Source: Rosistilla ulvae (GTDB lineage Bacteria > Planctomycetota > Planctomycetia > Pirellulales > Pirellulaceae). Taken from it: 64,000 nt of DNA. Under the pieces are notes generated by a model. The model was not told the DNA's origin and searched no databases. It saw only the letters and a list, made by a program, of their open reading frames with translations. Of the stretch, positions 49,389 through 58,560 are shown piece after piece. A program made the translations under genes and the position numbers. Position 1 is the stretch's first letter. Every line of letters starts with the position of its first letter. The DNA lies in NCBI RefSeq assembly GCF_007741475.1, contig NZ_CP036261.1, forward strand, positions 3,219,428-3,283,427. The letters run 5' to 3'.

Positions 49389-49978
49389 GATGAAGGTGCA
49401 ATCCACGCGGGCCCAGGGCCGCGTGAAACCGCTGTCCTTTTCCCCTTCCGTTTTGCAGTCAGCAGTTGAGGTGGTGTTCCGTACCACCCGTTAGACAAGG
49501 TAGTCGATTCTAGTCGAGGAAGCGTGGGAAATCCAGGTTGTCGAGACAGTTCGACACCGCATTAGCGGCCTGTTGATTCAAGAAGTTCGCGTGCGATTAA
49601 ATCAACAGGCCGAATAGGCGTTTTCGCTAAGGGAAATGCAGGGTTTTCCGGAGGACGTTTGCGGGGGGGACTCGTTCGGCCTGTGGGGGCCTCGGTCGCG
49701 ACCCTTGGCATACCGCGAGGTTTGGGCGGTTCGGGGGGGGGCGGCGGAGATTTGCCGTGCGTGGGTCTCCCCCCGGGGCAAATCACGGTTTGATTTGAGG
49801 CACTGTTGGAAAACCGACGCGTAAACGAGGCGCCCTGTAAATTCCTCGCTGACGCGTCGGGTTGCCATTTGCTGAGTCGCTTCGGTTTGAAAAAGTGATT
49901 TGCCCTGTGGAGGACCCGACTTCACTTTTCTTCGATTACCAGATGTAATAGAACGACAGAAGAAAGGAACCATTGCCC
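49389..49978. other. intergenic region with a long hairpin and a repeat
   Basis: Contains CGGCCTGTTGATT...AATCAACAGGCCG, a perfect 13-bp stem with a 21-nt loop (49566-49612), then an 88-bp dispersed repeat (49811-49900) and G-rich tracts (near 49660 and 49735). No gene seen. Confidence 0.6.
49811..49900. repeat. dispersed ~88-bp repeat, copy 2
   Basis: Matches 34209-34296 in order: CCGACGC, AA.CGAG, GTGTGAATT/CTGTAAATT, CGTCGGGTT, GCCATTT, GAGTCGCT, AAAAAGTGATT. Confidence 0.6.
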
Positions 49979-50824
49979 GTGACTGAAATGACTGCCTCAA
50001 ATGAAAGCAAACGCCCCCTGCCCTCAGCCGGTTGGTCGGTCTACCGCTGGCTGCTGACAGCTGGGGTTGGCCTGAGCGCGCTTGGATGCGTAGCGATGTT
50101 GTTGTCGGCGAATCAGACGACGACAACGCCGATCGCCAGTTTCCAGGTGGTCAACGTCTATCCTCACGACGCGGGAGCGTTCACGCAGGGGCTGGCTGTT
50201 GCCGACGGGCGAATGTACGAGGGGACGGGCCAGTATGGGACCAGTTCGCTGCGGCGGGTCGATCTCGCCACCGGCAACGTACTGCAAAGTATCTCGCTGA
50301 ACCGCGATCTGTTTGGCGAGGGGATTACGGTTTGGAAGGATTCGATCATCCAGCTGACGTGGAAGAAACGCCGTGCGTTTGTTTTCGATCGCGAAACCTT
50401 TCAACATCGCAAGACGTTGCGCTACGCTGGCGAAGGTTGGGGGCTGACCCACGACGGGACGCATCTGATCATGAGCGATGGGTCGCCGCGGCTGCGGTTC
50501 CTCGACCCCGATACCTTTAAAGAGTTGCGGCAGATCACCGTTCACGATGGCCGTCGGCGGATCGACGACCTGAATGAATTGGAGTTCGTCGAAGGGGAGA
50601 TCTTTGCCAACGTGTGGTACAACGATTCGATCGCTCGGATCTCGCCACAAGATGGCCGCGTTTTGGGCTGGATCGATCTGCACGCATTGTGGCCCGCAAA
50701 TCAACGCCCCTCTCGCGAACATGTGCTCAACGGCATCGCTTACGATCGCGATGCCAAACGATTGTTCGTGACCGGAAAGAACTGGCCCAAGCTGTACGAA
50801 GTCCGCATCGTGCCAGCGAACTGA
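49979..50824 (+). CDS. glutaminyl-peptide cyclotransferase, exported
   Basis: 281 aa from GTG 49979 (AAAGGA 10 nt upstream); ATG 49988 and TTG 49973 are alternatives. A signal or anchor helix (about 20-42) is followed by a five-bladed beta-propeller typical of the plant-type glutamine cyclotransferase (PF05096): FTQGLAV, YEGTGQYG, GEGITVW, GLTHDG and DDLNELEFV. Converts N-terminal Gln to pyroglutamate in exported proteins. Confidence 0.9.
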   Translation: MTEMTASNESKRPLPSAGWSVYRWLLTAGVGLSALGCVAMLLSANQTTTTPIASFQVVNVYPHDAGAFTQGLAVADGRMYEGTGQYGTSSLRRVDLATGNVLQSISLNRDLFGEGITVWKDSIIQLTWKKRRAFVFDRETFQHRKTLRYAGEGWGLTHDGTHLIMSDGSPRLRFLDPDTFKELRQITVHDGRRRIDDLNELEFVEGEIFANVWYNDSIARISPQDGRVLGWIDLHALWPANQRPSREHVLNGIAYDRDAKRLFVTGKNWPKLYEVRIVPAN

Positions 50825-50924
50825 TCGAGATCGCGCGGATCGCACCGGAACATGGATTCATCCGGGCGATCCCGTGAAGGGACCGGCGCGATCGCCTGTC
50901 GTCCCTCTCTCTCTAGCGGGCAGC

Positions 50925-53138
50925 TTACGCTTCGTGCTTCAGTACCACGATCCCCAGTGGCGGCAGATCGATCTTGATCGAATCGTCGCGGCCGTGATGA
51001 GGGATCCCCAGCGATTGTGTCATGCCGGGATTAACGATACCGCTGCCGCCGTAGATCGCCGCGTCGGAGTTGAAGATCTCGGTCCAACGACCGCTCTGCG
51101 TGACGCCGACATGGTGGTCCTTGCGGACGACGGGGGTGAAGTTGGCACAGACCATCAGGGCGGGGCCAAAACCATCCGCTTTGCGGACGTAAGCCAACAC
51201 GCTGTCGGTGGCGTTCATGCAGTCGACCCATTCGAAGCCGGCGGCGGTGAAGTCGTCGTGATGCAGTGCGGGGTTCTCGACGACCAACTTGTTCAGGTCG
51301 CGGACCAGGTTTTGAATCCCGCGATGGGTGTCGAAATCGAGCAGCTCCCACTGGATCGGGCCGTCTTCATTCCATTCGTTCCATTGGCCGAACTCGCCCC
51401 CCATGAACAGCAATTTCTTGCCGGGGTGGGTCCACATGTACGAATACAGCAGTCGCAGGTTGGCGAACTTTTGCCACAGATCGCCTGGCATCTGTGACAA
51501 CAACGCCCCTTTGCCATGCACCACTTCGTCGTGCGACAACGGTAGCGTGAAGTTTTCGGTGAACGCATAGATCAGGCTGAACGTCAGTTCGTCGTGATGA
51601 TGGCTGCGGTGGATCGGATCGTTGTGGAAATAATCCAAGGTGTCGTTCATCCACCCCATGTTCCACTTGAACGTAAAGCCTAGTCCGCCGTCGTAAGTCG
51701 GCCGCGAAACGCCCCCCCAAGCTGTCGACTCTTCGGCGATCGTGACCGCGCCGGGGAATTTCTCGTGGACGACGACATTAAATTCCCGCAGGAAATCGAT
51801 CGCGGCGAGGTTCTCGCGCCCGCCGTGCTCGTTGGGGATCCATTCGCCAGCTTCACGGCTGTAATCCAAGTACAACATCGATGCGACCGCGTCGACGCGT
51901 AGGCCGTCGATGTGATATTTGTCGAGCCAGAAGAGGGCGTTGGAGATCAAGAAATTGCGGACTTCGTTGCGTCCGTAATTGAAGATGTTGGTTCCCCAGT
52001 CGGGATGTTCCCCCTGTCGCGGGTCGGCGTGCTCGTAAAGCGCCGATCCATCGAAGTGAGCCAGCCCGTGGCCGTCTTTGGGATAGTGAGCGGGAACCCA
52101 ATCCAAAATCACGCCGATACCGTTTTGGTGGCAGTGATCGACGAAGTACATGAAATCTTCGGGCGTTCCATAGCGGCTGGTGGCGGCGAAGTAGCCGACC
52201 GTCTGATATCCCCAGCTGCCGGTGAACGGATGCTCGCTGATCGGCATCAGTTCCAGGTGGGTGAAGTTCATCTCTTTGCAGTAATCGACCAACCGATGGG
52301 CTAGGTCGCGGTAGTTCAACCAGCCGTGCTCCTGGTCTCCCCCCTGCTGCCAGCTGCCCAGATGAACTTCATAAATATTGAATGGCTTTTCCAGCTGATT
52401 CGATTCCCGGCGGGACTCCATCCAGGCATTGTCCTGCCATGTGTGCGTGTCCAATTCCGTCACGACCGAAGCGGTCCGCGGTGGCAATTCGGCGGCGAAG
52501 CCCAGCGGATCGCTCTTGTCGTTCCATTGGCCATCCTGCTGCAAGATGCGGTACTTATAGATGTCCCCTGGCTTCACGTCGGGAATAAACAATTCCCATA
52601 CGCCCAAGTTGGGATGGACCTTCATCGCATGTAGCACGCCATCCCAGTTGTTGAAGTCGCCGACGACCTGAACCGTTTTGGCGTTCGGGGCCCAGACGCT
52701 GAAGTTGACGCCATCGATTCCGTCGACGGTCCGAAGCTGCGCTCCCAAACGCTTGTACAGTTCGTAGTGCCTGCCCTCGCCCAACAGGTAGCGGTCCAGT
52801 TCTTGCAACAACGGTTCAACGGCGTAGGGATCAGACATGATGGTCACTTCGCCCGAGTTATGGGCGACTTTCAAGCGGTAGTTCGAGGAAACTTGTTCGT
52901 TGTCGAGAGGGCAAATGGCTTCGTAAAAGCCGGCCGGATGCAGTCGACGCATCGGGCGTGGGGCGTCTTCGGGCTGGTCGACCAACCAGACCTGGGAACT
53001 GTCGGGCACGAAGGCGCGGACGGCGATCGCTTTGCGTCCTTGGTATTCTACCGGATGCGGACCCAGCAGTTCAGCTGGGTTTTCGTGGCGTCCTGCGACC
53101 AGGCGTCCTATTCCATCGAGCGGGACCTGTGTATGCAT
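50925..53138 (-). CDS. glgB: 1,4-alpha-glucan branching enzyme
   Basis: 737 aa, full length. An N-terminal CBM48 (about 130-215) and a GH13 barrel with nucleophile D416 in DGLRVDAV, acid/base E469 in TIAEES, and a late [12 protein letters not shown]. Introduces alpha-1,6 branches into glycogen. No other glycogen genes adjoin it. There is no visible ribosome site at ATG 53138. Confidence 0.97.
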   Translation of the reverse strand: MHTQVPLDGIGRLVAGRHENPAELLGPHPVEYQGRKAIAVRAFVPDSSQVWLVDQPEDAPRPMRRLHPAGFYEAICPLDNEQVSSNYRLKVAHNSGEVTIMSDPYAVEPLLQELDRYLLGEGRHYELYKRLGAQLRTVDGIDGVNFSVWAPNAKTVQVVGDFNNWDGVLHAMKVHPNLGVWELFIPDVKPGDIYKYRILQQDGQWNDKSDPLGFAAELPPRTASVVTELDTHTWQDNAWMESRRESNQLEKPFNIYEVHLGSWQQGGDQEHGWLNYRDLAHRLVDYCKEMNFTHLELMPISEHPFTGSWGYQTVGYFAATSRYGTPEDFMYFVDHCHQNGIGVILDWVPAHYPKDGHGLAHFDGSALYEHADPRQGEHPDWGTNIFNYGRNEVRNFLISNALFWLDKYHIDGLRVDAVASMLYLDYSREAGEWIPNEHGGRENLAAIDFLREFNVVVHEKFPGAVTIAEESTAWGGVSRPTYDGGLGFTFKWNMGWMNDTLDYFHNDPIHRSHHHDELTFSLIYAFTENFTLPLSHDEVVHGKGALLSQMPGDLWQKFANLRLLYSYMWTHPGKKLLFMGGEFGQWNEWNEDGPIQWELLDFDTHRGIQNLVRDLNKLVVENPALHHDDFTAAGFEWVDCMNATDSVLAYVRKADGFGPALMVCANFTPVVRKDHHVGVTQSGRWTEIFNSDAAIYGGSGIVNPGMTQSLGIPHHGRDDSIKIDLPPLGIVVLKHEA

Positions 53139-53423
53139 CGAAGGGGTACTCGCGTTAAACGGGAGAGGGGGTAGAAGCGTCCAATGCTATTCGACGCATT
53201 CGCGTCGATAATGCAAGGGGTTGGGTTAGGGTTGCGTCGCCTAAATCGCGGAATAATTGCCCTAAGGCTTTTTCCTGTGCAACCGGCAGGAATGCTGGCA
53301 TTCTTCCGCGGGGCGACGCAAATACAACAATTCTCGGTTTCTTTTTTCGACGTGACTCTCTCGGAGTGCGGCGTGCGAGCGCCGCACTCCAAGTTTCAAT
53401 GGTTTACGATCCGGCGTTAAGGA

Positions 53424-53936
53424 TCAAGCGACGGCAAACGTTGGCGTGTCGGCAACCGCTTGGCCTGCCAGCCATTTGCGGATCCGATCCAACGGCGCCG
53501 GTCGCGATTCGGGCATGCGTGCGGCATTGCGTCCCTGCGACAGGAACGCGGCACTCAACCAACATGTGCTGACCTGGTGAATGTCCAGTGCGCGATCGAT
53601 TCTCCGCCAGAGGTCGGCGTTGGGAATCGTCACCATGCGGCCAAAGTGGTCCCAGCTGAAGCGCGTCTCGCGCCAGGCCGACAGACCGTTGCGGAGCCCA
53701 TGAATCACATAGCGGTTGCTGCACATCATCGTCACGCAACTGGGGCCATCCAATGCTTCAAGCCCCCGGACGACTGCCAACAACGCCAGCCGATTTAAAT
53801 CACACGGTTCATGATCACTCGCTTCAACGACACTCTGTCCCAAAATCGTTTCCAAACTGAACCGCCAATGATGGCGATCCTCTTCATCCAAACGCGTCTC
53901 GCATACCAACAGATACTCCGGTAATGCAGCGACCAT
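53424..53936 (-). CDS. RNase HI-fold protein with lost catalytic residues
   Basis: 170 aa from ATG 53936 (GGGAGA 5 nt upstream). The order matches RNase HI: an N-terminal strand and hairpin, LNRLALLAVVRGLEAL in place of NNRMELxAVIEALEAL, VTMMCSNRYVIHGL in place of VTLYTDSQYVVNGI, then W...W and PNADLWRRID for the PVKNxDLW region. The active-site Asp of the first strand is Glu13 or lost, the helix Glu is Ala51, and the next Asp is Ser73, and the last catalytic Asp is not seen. It is probably a binding rather than cutting protein. Confidence 0.75.
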   Translation of the reverse strand: MVAALPEYLLVCETRLDEEDRHHWRFSLETILGQSVVEASDHEPCDLNRLALLAVVRGLEALDGPSCVTMMCSNRYVIHGLRNGLSAWRETRFSWDHFGRMVTIPNADLWRRIDRALDIHQVSTCWLSAAFLSQGRNAARMPESRPAPLDRIRKWLAGQAVADTPTFAVA

Positions 53937-54306
53937 ACCATCTCTCCCTTTTGGAAGTTGCTTCACAGTTGAAACGGGGCCCAACTGCGATGAAATCGAA
54001 TCCTTTCGCTGCCTAAGTCCGTCGCGGGAGACCGCATCTCGCTGCCCGCCAACACGGGAGGATTGGAATGCAGACCGATTTGGTCACCCGAAGATCAGAT
54101 CGGCCAGGATCTGGATCGATATACAACCGTTTTGTTTGGAATCCCTTGCCAGATCGCAAAACACAACCTAACAGGCGCATATTCCGCAAAACCGTCATAC
54201 CCCCAGCACCAGTCGCCGCGCAGATCGGTGCCGCTGGGAGATGCGTTCCCCCCGGGCGAATGGAAAACGGTTGCATGCCGCCGTCGATCCGTAACAATCA
54301 ATTGTT
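53937..54306. other. intergenic region
   Basis: Divergent spacer between the RNase H-fold gene (minus) and radC (plus). AACAAT...ATTGTT, a 6-bp inverted repeat (54293-54306), abuts the radC ATG. No gene is supported. Confidence 0.3.
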
Positions 54307-55272
54307 ATGACCGCTGCAAAGCAACCTGCCGATTCGACGACACGGCGATACCATCGCTATCTGCCAGTGATCCGACAGGTCTCGGCCCAGCCCCAGTTCC
54401 AGATCGAAGTCGTTCACCGCGCCTGCGACCCCGAAAATCGGGGCTTCGTCACCCGCGTCGTCAACGAACTGGTAGGACAGGGCTGGCTTTTGCGCGAGAA
54501 CGATCCAGCGACCTATCGCTGGAACACCGACCTCGGCGAATTCTCGGCGACTAAATGGCTCGATGAAAAGCTGTTTGGCAACCAGGTGAAGATGGCTCCC
54601 GAACAGGATCGGCCGCGGGAGCGGTTGTTGGCTCAAGGTGCCGCGAATTTGCGGACCGCCGAACTGCTGGCGATCCTGATCCGCAGCGGTCGACCGGGCG
54701 AATCGGCGATGATGGCCGGGGAGCGACTGGCGATTGATTTTGCTGGGAAACTCGACCGTTTGCCAACCGCCGGTCGCGGCGAATTGAAATCGATCAGCCC
54801 CGCCGTCGATAAAACCGCCTATTGCCAGATCATGGCGGGAGTCGAATTGGGACGCCGGATCGCAGCGCTAGCCGAGCCGCCGGCGACGACCAAGATCTGC
54901 AGTTCCGCCGAAGCGGCTGCCTTCTGCCGACGCCATTTCGCGCGGTTGGTCAGCGACATGCGCCGCGAGGAGTTTCATATCGTGACGCTCGATACGAAGA
55001 ACCAAGTGATCGATACGCATTGCATCACCGTTGGAACGCTGGATGCCAGTTTGGTCCATCCCCGCGAGGTCTTTCGCGCTGCGATCAAAGACGCGGCCCA
55101 ATCGATCGTCCTGGTCCACAATCACCCCTCGGGCGATCCGACTCCCAGTCCCGAAGACTTTGCCGTCACGCGGCGGTTGGAATCGGCGGGCGATACGATC
55201 GGGATCGGCGTCCTGGACCATATCGTCCTGGGCCGCCAGGGACATGTCAGCATCCGACAAGCGGCCGATTGA
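54307..55272 (+). CDS. radC: RadC family JAMM-domain protein with N-terminal winged-helix-like extension
   Basis: 321 aa. The C-terminal half is the RadC JAB/MPN domain: E222 in REEFHIVTLD, H271 and H273 in HNHPSGDPTPS, then S281 and D284 of the HxHx7SxxD motif. A helix-hairpin-helix-like region (about 105-170) precedes it. The first ~75 residues (IEVVHRACDPENRGFVTRVVNELVGQGWLL...YRWN) look like a winged helix absent from standard RadC. The biochemical role of RadC is unsettled; DNA repair is the old annotation. Confidence 0.85.
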   Translation: MTAAKQPADSTTRRYHRYLPVIRQVSAQPQFQIEVVHRACDPENRGFVTRVVNELVGQGWLLRENDPATYRWNTDLGEFSATKWLDEKLFGNQVKMAPEQDRPRERLLAQGAANLRTAELLAILIRSGRPGESAMMAGERLAIDFAGKLDRLPTAGRGELKSISPAVDKTAYCQIMAGVELGRRIAALAEPPATTKICSSAEAAAFCRRHFARLVSDMRREEFHIVTLDTKNQVIDTHCITVGTLDASLVHPREVFRAAIKDAAQSIVLVHNHPSGDPTPSPEDFAVTRRLESAGDTIGIGVLDHIVLGRQGHVSIRQAAD

Positions 55273-55339
55273 ACCGCTAAAGAAAATGGAAACACGTCGG
55301 CGGCAAACCACATGCGTGTCTCAGCCGAACCGCGGCCGC

Positions 55340-56197
55340 CTATTGGCGAACCAATTTATGGAACGCTTCGAGCAGGCGTTTGGTTATCGGCCCAGGTTTG
55401 CCATCGCCAATCGGGCGATTGTCCAACTGGACCACTGGAACAACTTCGGCCGCGCTGCCGGTCAGGAAGCATTCGTCGGCGACAAACAGGTCGTGCCGCG
55501 TGAGCGTCATCTCGCGGGTCGGAATCCCCAAGTCCTCGGCGATTTCAAGGACGGCGTTGCGAGTGATCCCTTCCAGGATTCCCGAATCGGTCGATGGCGT
55601 CTTGAGGACTCCCCGGTCGACGATGAAAACGTTGTCGCCGGTGCATTCGGCGACGTCCCCTTTGTGGTTCAGCATCAGCGCTTCGACGCATCCGGCCTGC
55701 AAACCTTCCATCTTGGCGATGATGTTATTCAGATAGTTCAGCGACTTGACTCGCGGGCTGAGCGCCGCTGGATGGTTGCGGATCGTCGACGCGGTCACCA
55801 AGTGCAAACCGTTTTCGTAATATTCGCTCGGATACAGCGAGATCTTGTCGGCGATGATGATCACTTGCGGATTGGTGCAGCGGTTGGGATCGAGGCCCAG
55901 CGAACCGGCACCGCGGGTGACGATCAAACGGATGTAGCCGTCGATGATGTTGTTGGCAGCCAAGGTCGCTTTGCAGTCTTCCGCCAGTTGCTCGCGTGTG
56001 ATCGGCAGCTCCAGACAGATCGCTCGGGCGGAATCCCACAGCCGATCGAGATGATCGTCCAGCTTAAAGATCTTGCCGGCGTAGCTCCGCATCCCCTCGA
56101 ACACGCCGTCGCCGTACAGCAACCCGTGGTCGAAAACGCTGATCTTGGCGTCTTCTTTAGGTACCAATTGTCCGTTGAGTGAAATTTGCAGCGACAT
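55340..56197 (-). CDS. ilvE: branched-chain amino acid aminotransferase
   Basis: 285 aa, PLP fold-type IV. K151 in RVKSLNYLNN is the PLP lysine, DHGLLYGDGVFEG is the N-terminal signature, and GDVAECTGDNVFIV and GITRNAVLEIA bind the cofactor. Catalyses the last step of valine, leucine and isoleucine synthesis. A D-amino acid or aminodeoxychorismate role is less likely given the FEGMRSY motif. Stands alone, with no other ilv genes nearby. Confidence 0.88.
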   Translation of the reverse strand: MSLQISLNGQLVPKEDAKISVFDHGLLYGDGVFEGMRSYAGKIFKLDDHLDRLWDSARAICLELPITREQLAEDCKATLAANNIIDGYIRLIVTRGAGSLGLDPNRCTNPQVIIIADKISLYPSEYYENGLHLVTASTIRNHPAALSPRVKSLNYLNNIIAKMEGLQAGCVEALMLNHKGDVAECTGDNVFIVDRGVLKTPSTDSGILEGITRNAVLEIAEDLGIPTREMTLTRHDLFVADECFLTGSAAEVVPVVQLDNRPIGDGKPGPITKRLLEAFHKLVRQ

Positions 56198-56468
56198 GAG
56201 CGACGTATCAAATGAAGTTGTTTAATTAAATAGAGTTGGCCGGCGTTGGATTCCGGCTGCTTGCCGATCGGTGCCAGCGGCAGTCCGCATTTCAAATCGA
56301 GGTATCAGCCGGCACGCGACAGCGCCCGGTTCGCCAAGGAACCATGGGTGCATTCGCGTGCCGACTGACTTGCCTGAACGTAAAAACGAGGCCGCCGCAG
56401 CCTTTGGTCGGGGCAGCGGATTGTATTTCCAAACGCTTGCCAAGTATAGGTTCTTCGCCGCTGGAACA

Positions 56469-58079
56469 CTACAACGGGAATTCGGCTTCGGCCCACAACG
56501 GCAAGTACCGGTAATAGGTTTCCAGGACCAGAGCGCACATCGCGGTGCTGTACAGCCGGCCGCCGACGTTGCCGAAGCGGTCGGGGAAGTGCCAGCTGCC
56601 GACTTCATGCCCCCGCCGAGATTGCGTTTTCACCAGGTAATCGCGGAGCTTGGCGTTCCATTCGGGGAAGCCGTAATAGCGGGCATGGTGCAGCGTCATC
56701 GTGGCGTAATAGTTGAAATAGACGTTCGTTTTCGAAGGGCCCAGTTCGTACAGATAATGACAGCCCTCCATGATCGCCGCGTCCCCGGGCGGTTTGCTCA
56801 GGTACATCTGCAGCAGCAGACCGACAGCTGTCGGCGTCGCTTCGGCGACCGGTTCCAGGTAGCCAAACCGCGAGCCCTGTTGGCTGCCAAGACTGGTGAC
56901 AAAATCCTCCGCTCGCGAATGGACGCTTGTCGGAAAGGGGAGCCCGCCAATCTGACAGCTTTTGAGCGCCATGATCTGCCATCCGGTGATCGTCATGTCG
57001 CCCGGCTGCCCGGGGTTGTATCGCCAGCCTCCCTTTTCGTGCTGAGCCATCACGATGAACGACTGCAGATCGCGAAGCATGCCGACCAGGTCTTCGTCTT
57101 TGGTCATCGCGTAGGCTTCGGCGACTGCCAGCGTTGCGATCCCGTGGCCGTACATGCTGCCGTGCATCAATTCGCGGCCAACCGCTGCGTCGCGCAACTG
57201 GCTTCTTAGATAGTAGAGTCCCCGCGAGACGGTTTCGGCATGTTTGCCGCTGCGGTGCGTATACCCGGCTCCCAAAAATGGCAGCAGCGCCAGTCCGGTG
57301 GCTGCCGTTTTGGGAGTCGCTTGGCCGTCGGGATTCGATCGCGGATTGCGGCACTGGCCGTTGCAGGGAGCGTGGGAGAGGTCGAAGTCCCAGGAGCCGT
57401 TGTTTTGTTGGTGAGCGACCAACCAATCCAACGCCGCTTCGACAGCCTGTTCGCTGGCGTCGCTGGCTCCATATTTTTCAGCCAGTTCCTGTCGTTTGCC
57501 CGCGACGCGCCCCTCGATCCCCGCGTTGCCTCGCATCCGCAGCGCGGGCGTCGACGTCGGCTGTTGCAGTCCATCGATCATCTTCCGGATCGTATCCAGC
57601 GGCTTAGTTGGCGCGGTTGCCGTGAGCGCTTCGGGCTTCTCGAACTCGACAGCCTCGACCGCCGCTTCGATCGCGTGATCGGGCATCGCTTCGGTCTGGC
57701 GGATTTCGACGATCGGGCGATCCATCGGCGGCGTCAGCTCGATCGGCGTCGGCTCCTCGCGCTCAAACCTCGCCTGGATCGTAAACAGGTTGCTTGTGGT
57801 TCCGACGACGGTCCAGAGTGCCAGGAACAGCAGTACGCCGCCGTGCAGCAGACCGCTGACCAACCAACCGGGAACCCTCGCGTCGCGCAAGAAAGCTTGA
57901 GTCGCAGGCAGTGGTTGCTGGTTCTCTTGCTCATCGGCTAACGAATCGAGCTGTTGCAGTGCGCTGGGGGGCGGAGTGATCGCCGGTGGAGCGGTGGGAG
58001 GCGCTTGACGCGCAGCATCCAATCCCGCCGCGGGGGGCGGAGTCGGATCGGGATGCGGCGGAGTCGGAGGAGCGGTCAT
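56469..58079 (-). CDS. TonB-like anchored squalene-cyclase-fold (alpha/alpha toroid) protein
   Basis: 536 aa from ATG 58079. A Pro-rich cytoplasmic N-tail (1-65), one membrane helix (about 72-92) and a periplasmic part. The helix begins WLVSGLLHGG, with S75-x-x-x-H79, the spacing of TonB's S16 and H20, residues needed for coupling to ExbBD. A Pro/Glu-rich linker (103-165) follows. The C-terminal ~330 residues are an alpha/alpha toroid of the prenyltransferase/squalene-cyclase type: QQNNGSWDF, GGWRYNPGQPGDM and the final GSWHFPD. No DxDD cyclase motif is seen, so enzymatic cyclisation is unlikely. Last gene of the ExbBD operon. Confidence 0.82.
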   Translation of the reverse strand: MTAPPTPPHPDPTPPPAAGLDAARQAPPTAPPAITPPPSALQQLDSLADEQENQQPLPATQAFLRDARVPGWLVSGLLHGGVLLFLALWTVVGTTSNLFTIQARFEREEPTPIELTPPMDRPIVEIRQTEAMPDHAIEAAVEAVEFEKPEALTATAPTKPLDTIRKMIDGLQQPTSTPALRMRGNAGIEGRVAGKRQELAEKYGASDASEQAVEAALDWLVAHQQNNGSWDFDLSHAPCNGQCRNPRSNPDGQATPKTAATGLALLPFLGAGYTHRSGKHAETVSRGLYYLRSQLRDAAVGRELMHGSMYGHGIATLAVAEAYAMTKDEDLVGMLRDLQSFIVMAQHEKGGWRYNPGQPGDMTITGWQIMALKSCQIGGLPFPTSVHSRAEDFVTSLGSQQGSRFGYLEPVAEATPTAVGLLLQMYLSKPPGDAAIMEGCHYLYELGPSKTNVYFNYYATMTLHHARYYGFPEWNAKLRDYLVKTQSRRGHEVGSWHFPDRFGNVGGRLYSTAMCALVLETYYRYLPLWAEAEFPL

Positions 58080-58560
58080 CGGATTTGGCGCGCGGGTCGA
58101 GACGCAGAACAGCACCTTGCATCATAGTCGCCCGTCGGCGAAGTCGGCAGTTTTGCGTCGAATCGAAGCGTCGGGGAGATCCCCAAACATGCGAAGCATA
58201 GCTCGCCCACAGCGCGATGCGCGATCGCAAAACTCCAACCGCTACAACCGTCAAAACCGGAAGGTTTCACCCTCCCCCAAACGAAGTTTGAAGGGGAGGG
58301 TCGAACCAGCGCAGCGAAGTTCGGGGAGGGGAGGCGCGCGGCAACTGGGACTTGAAATGGTGCGGTGGAGGGCGATTTCCTGGGACTTGCGTCCCAGGCT
58401 GTTGCATGCTGTGGCTTCGCCACTCGAAAATACGTCAGTCGCGAAGCGACGAGATGTGTTAGCCTGGGACGCAAGTCCCAGGTCTAAAGAAAACGCGATC
58501 CGACACAAGTCGCGAAGCGACGACACGCGATCTTCACCGGTGACTTGAGCAACACCGCCG
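58080..58560. repeat. intergenic region with several hairpin repeats
   Basis: CCCTCCCC...GGGGAGGG hairpin near 58267-58301. Two palindromes, CCTGGGAC-TTGC-GTCCCAGG (58379-58398) and CCTGGGAC-GCAA-GTCCCAGG (58463-58482), are inverted copies of each other and flank 64 bases with GTGGCTTCGCCAC and GTCGCGAAGCGAC hairpins. GTCGCGAAGCGACGA recurs at about 58510. No gene seen. Confidence 0.7.

Noticed and set aside
49602..50126. 174-aa minus-strand frame in the gap before the cyclotransferase
   Set aside because: Low-complexity, Pro/Arg-rich, partly antisense to the next gene, with no ribosome site.
54013..54297. 94-aa minus-strand frame before radC
   Set aside because: No ribosome site, no family features, and an arginine-rich composition typical of noncoding GC-rich frames.
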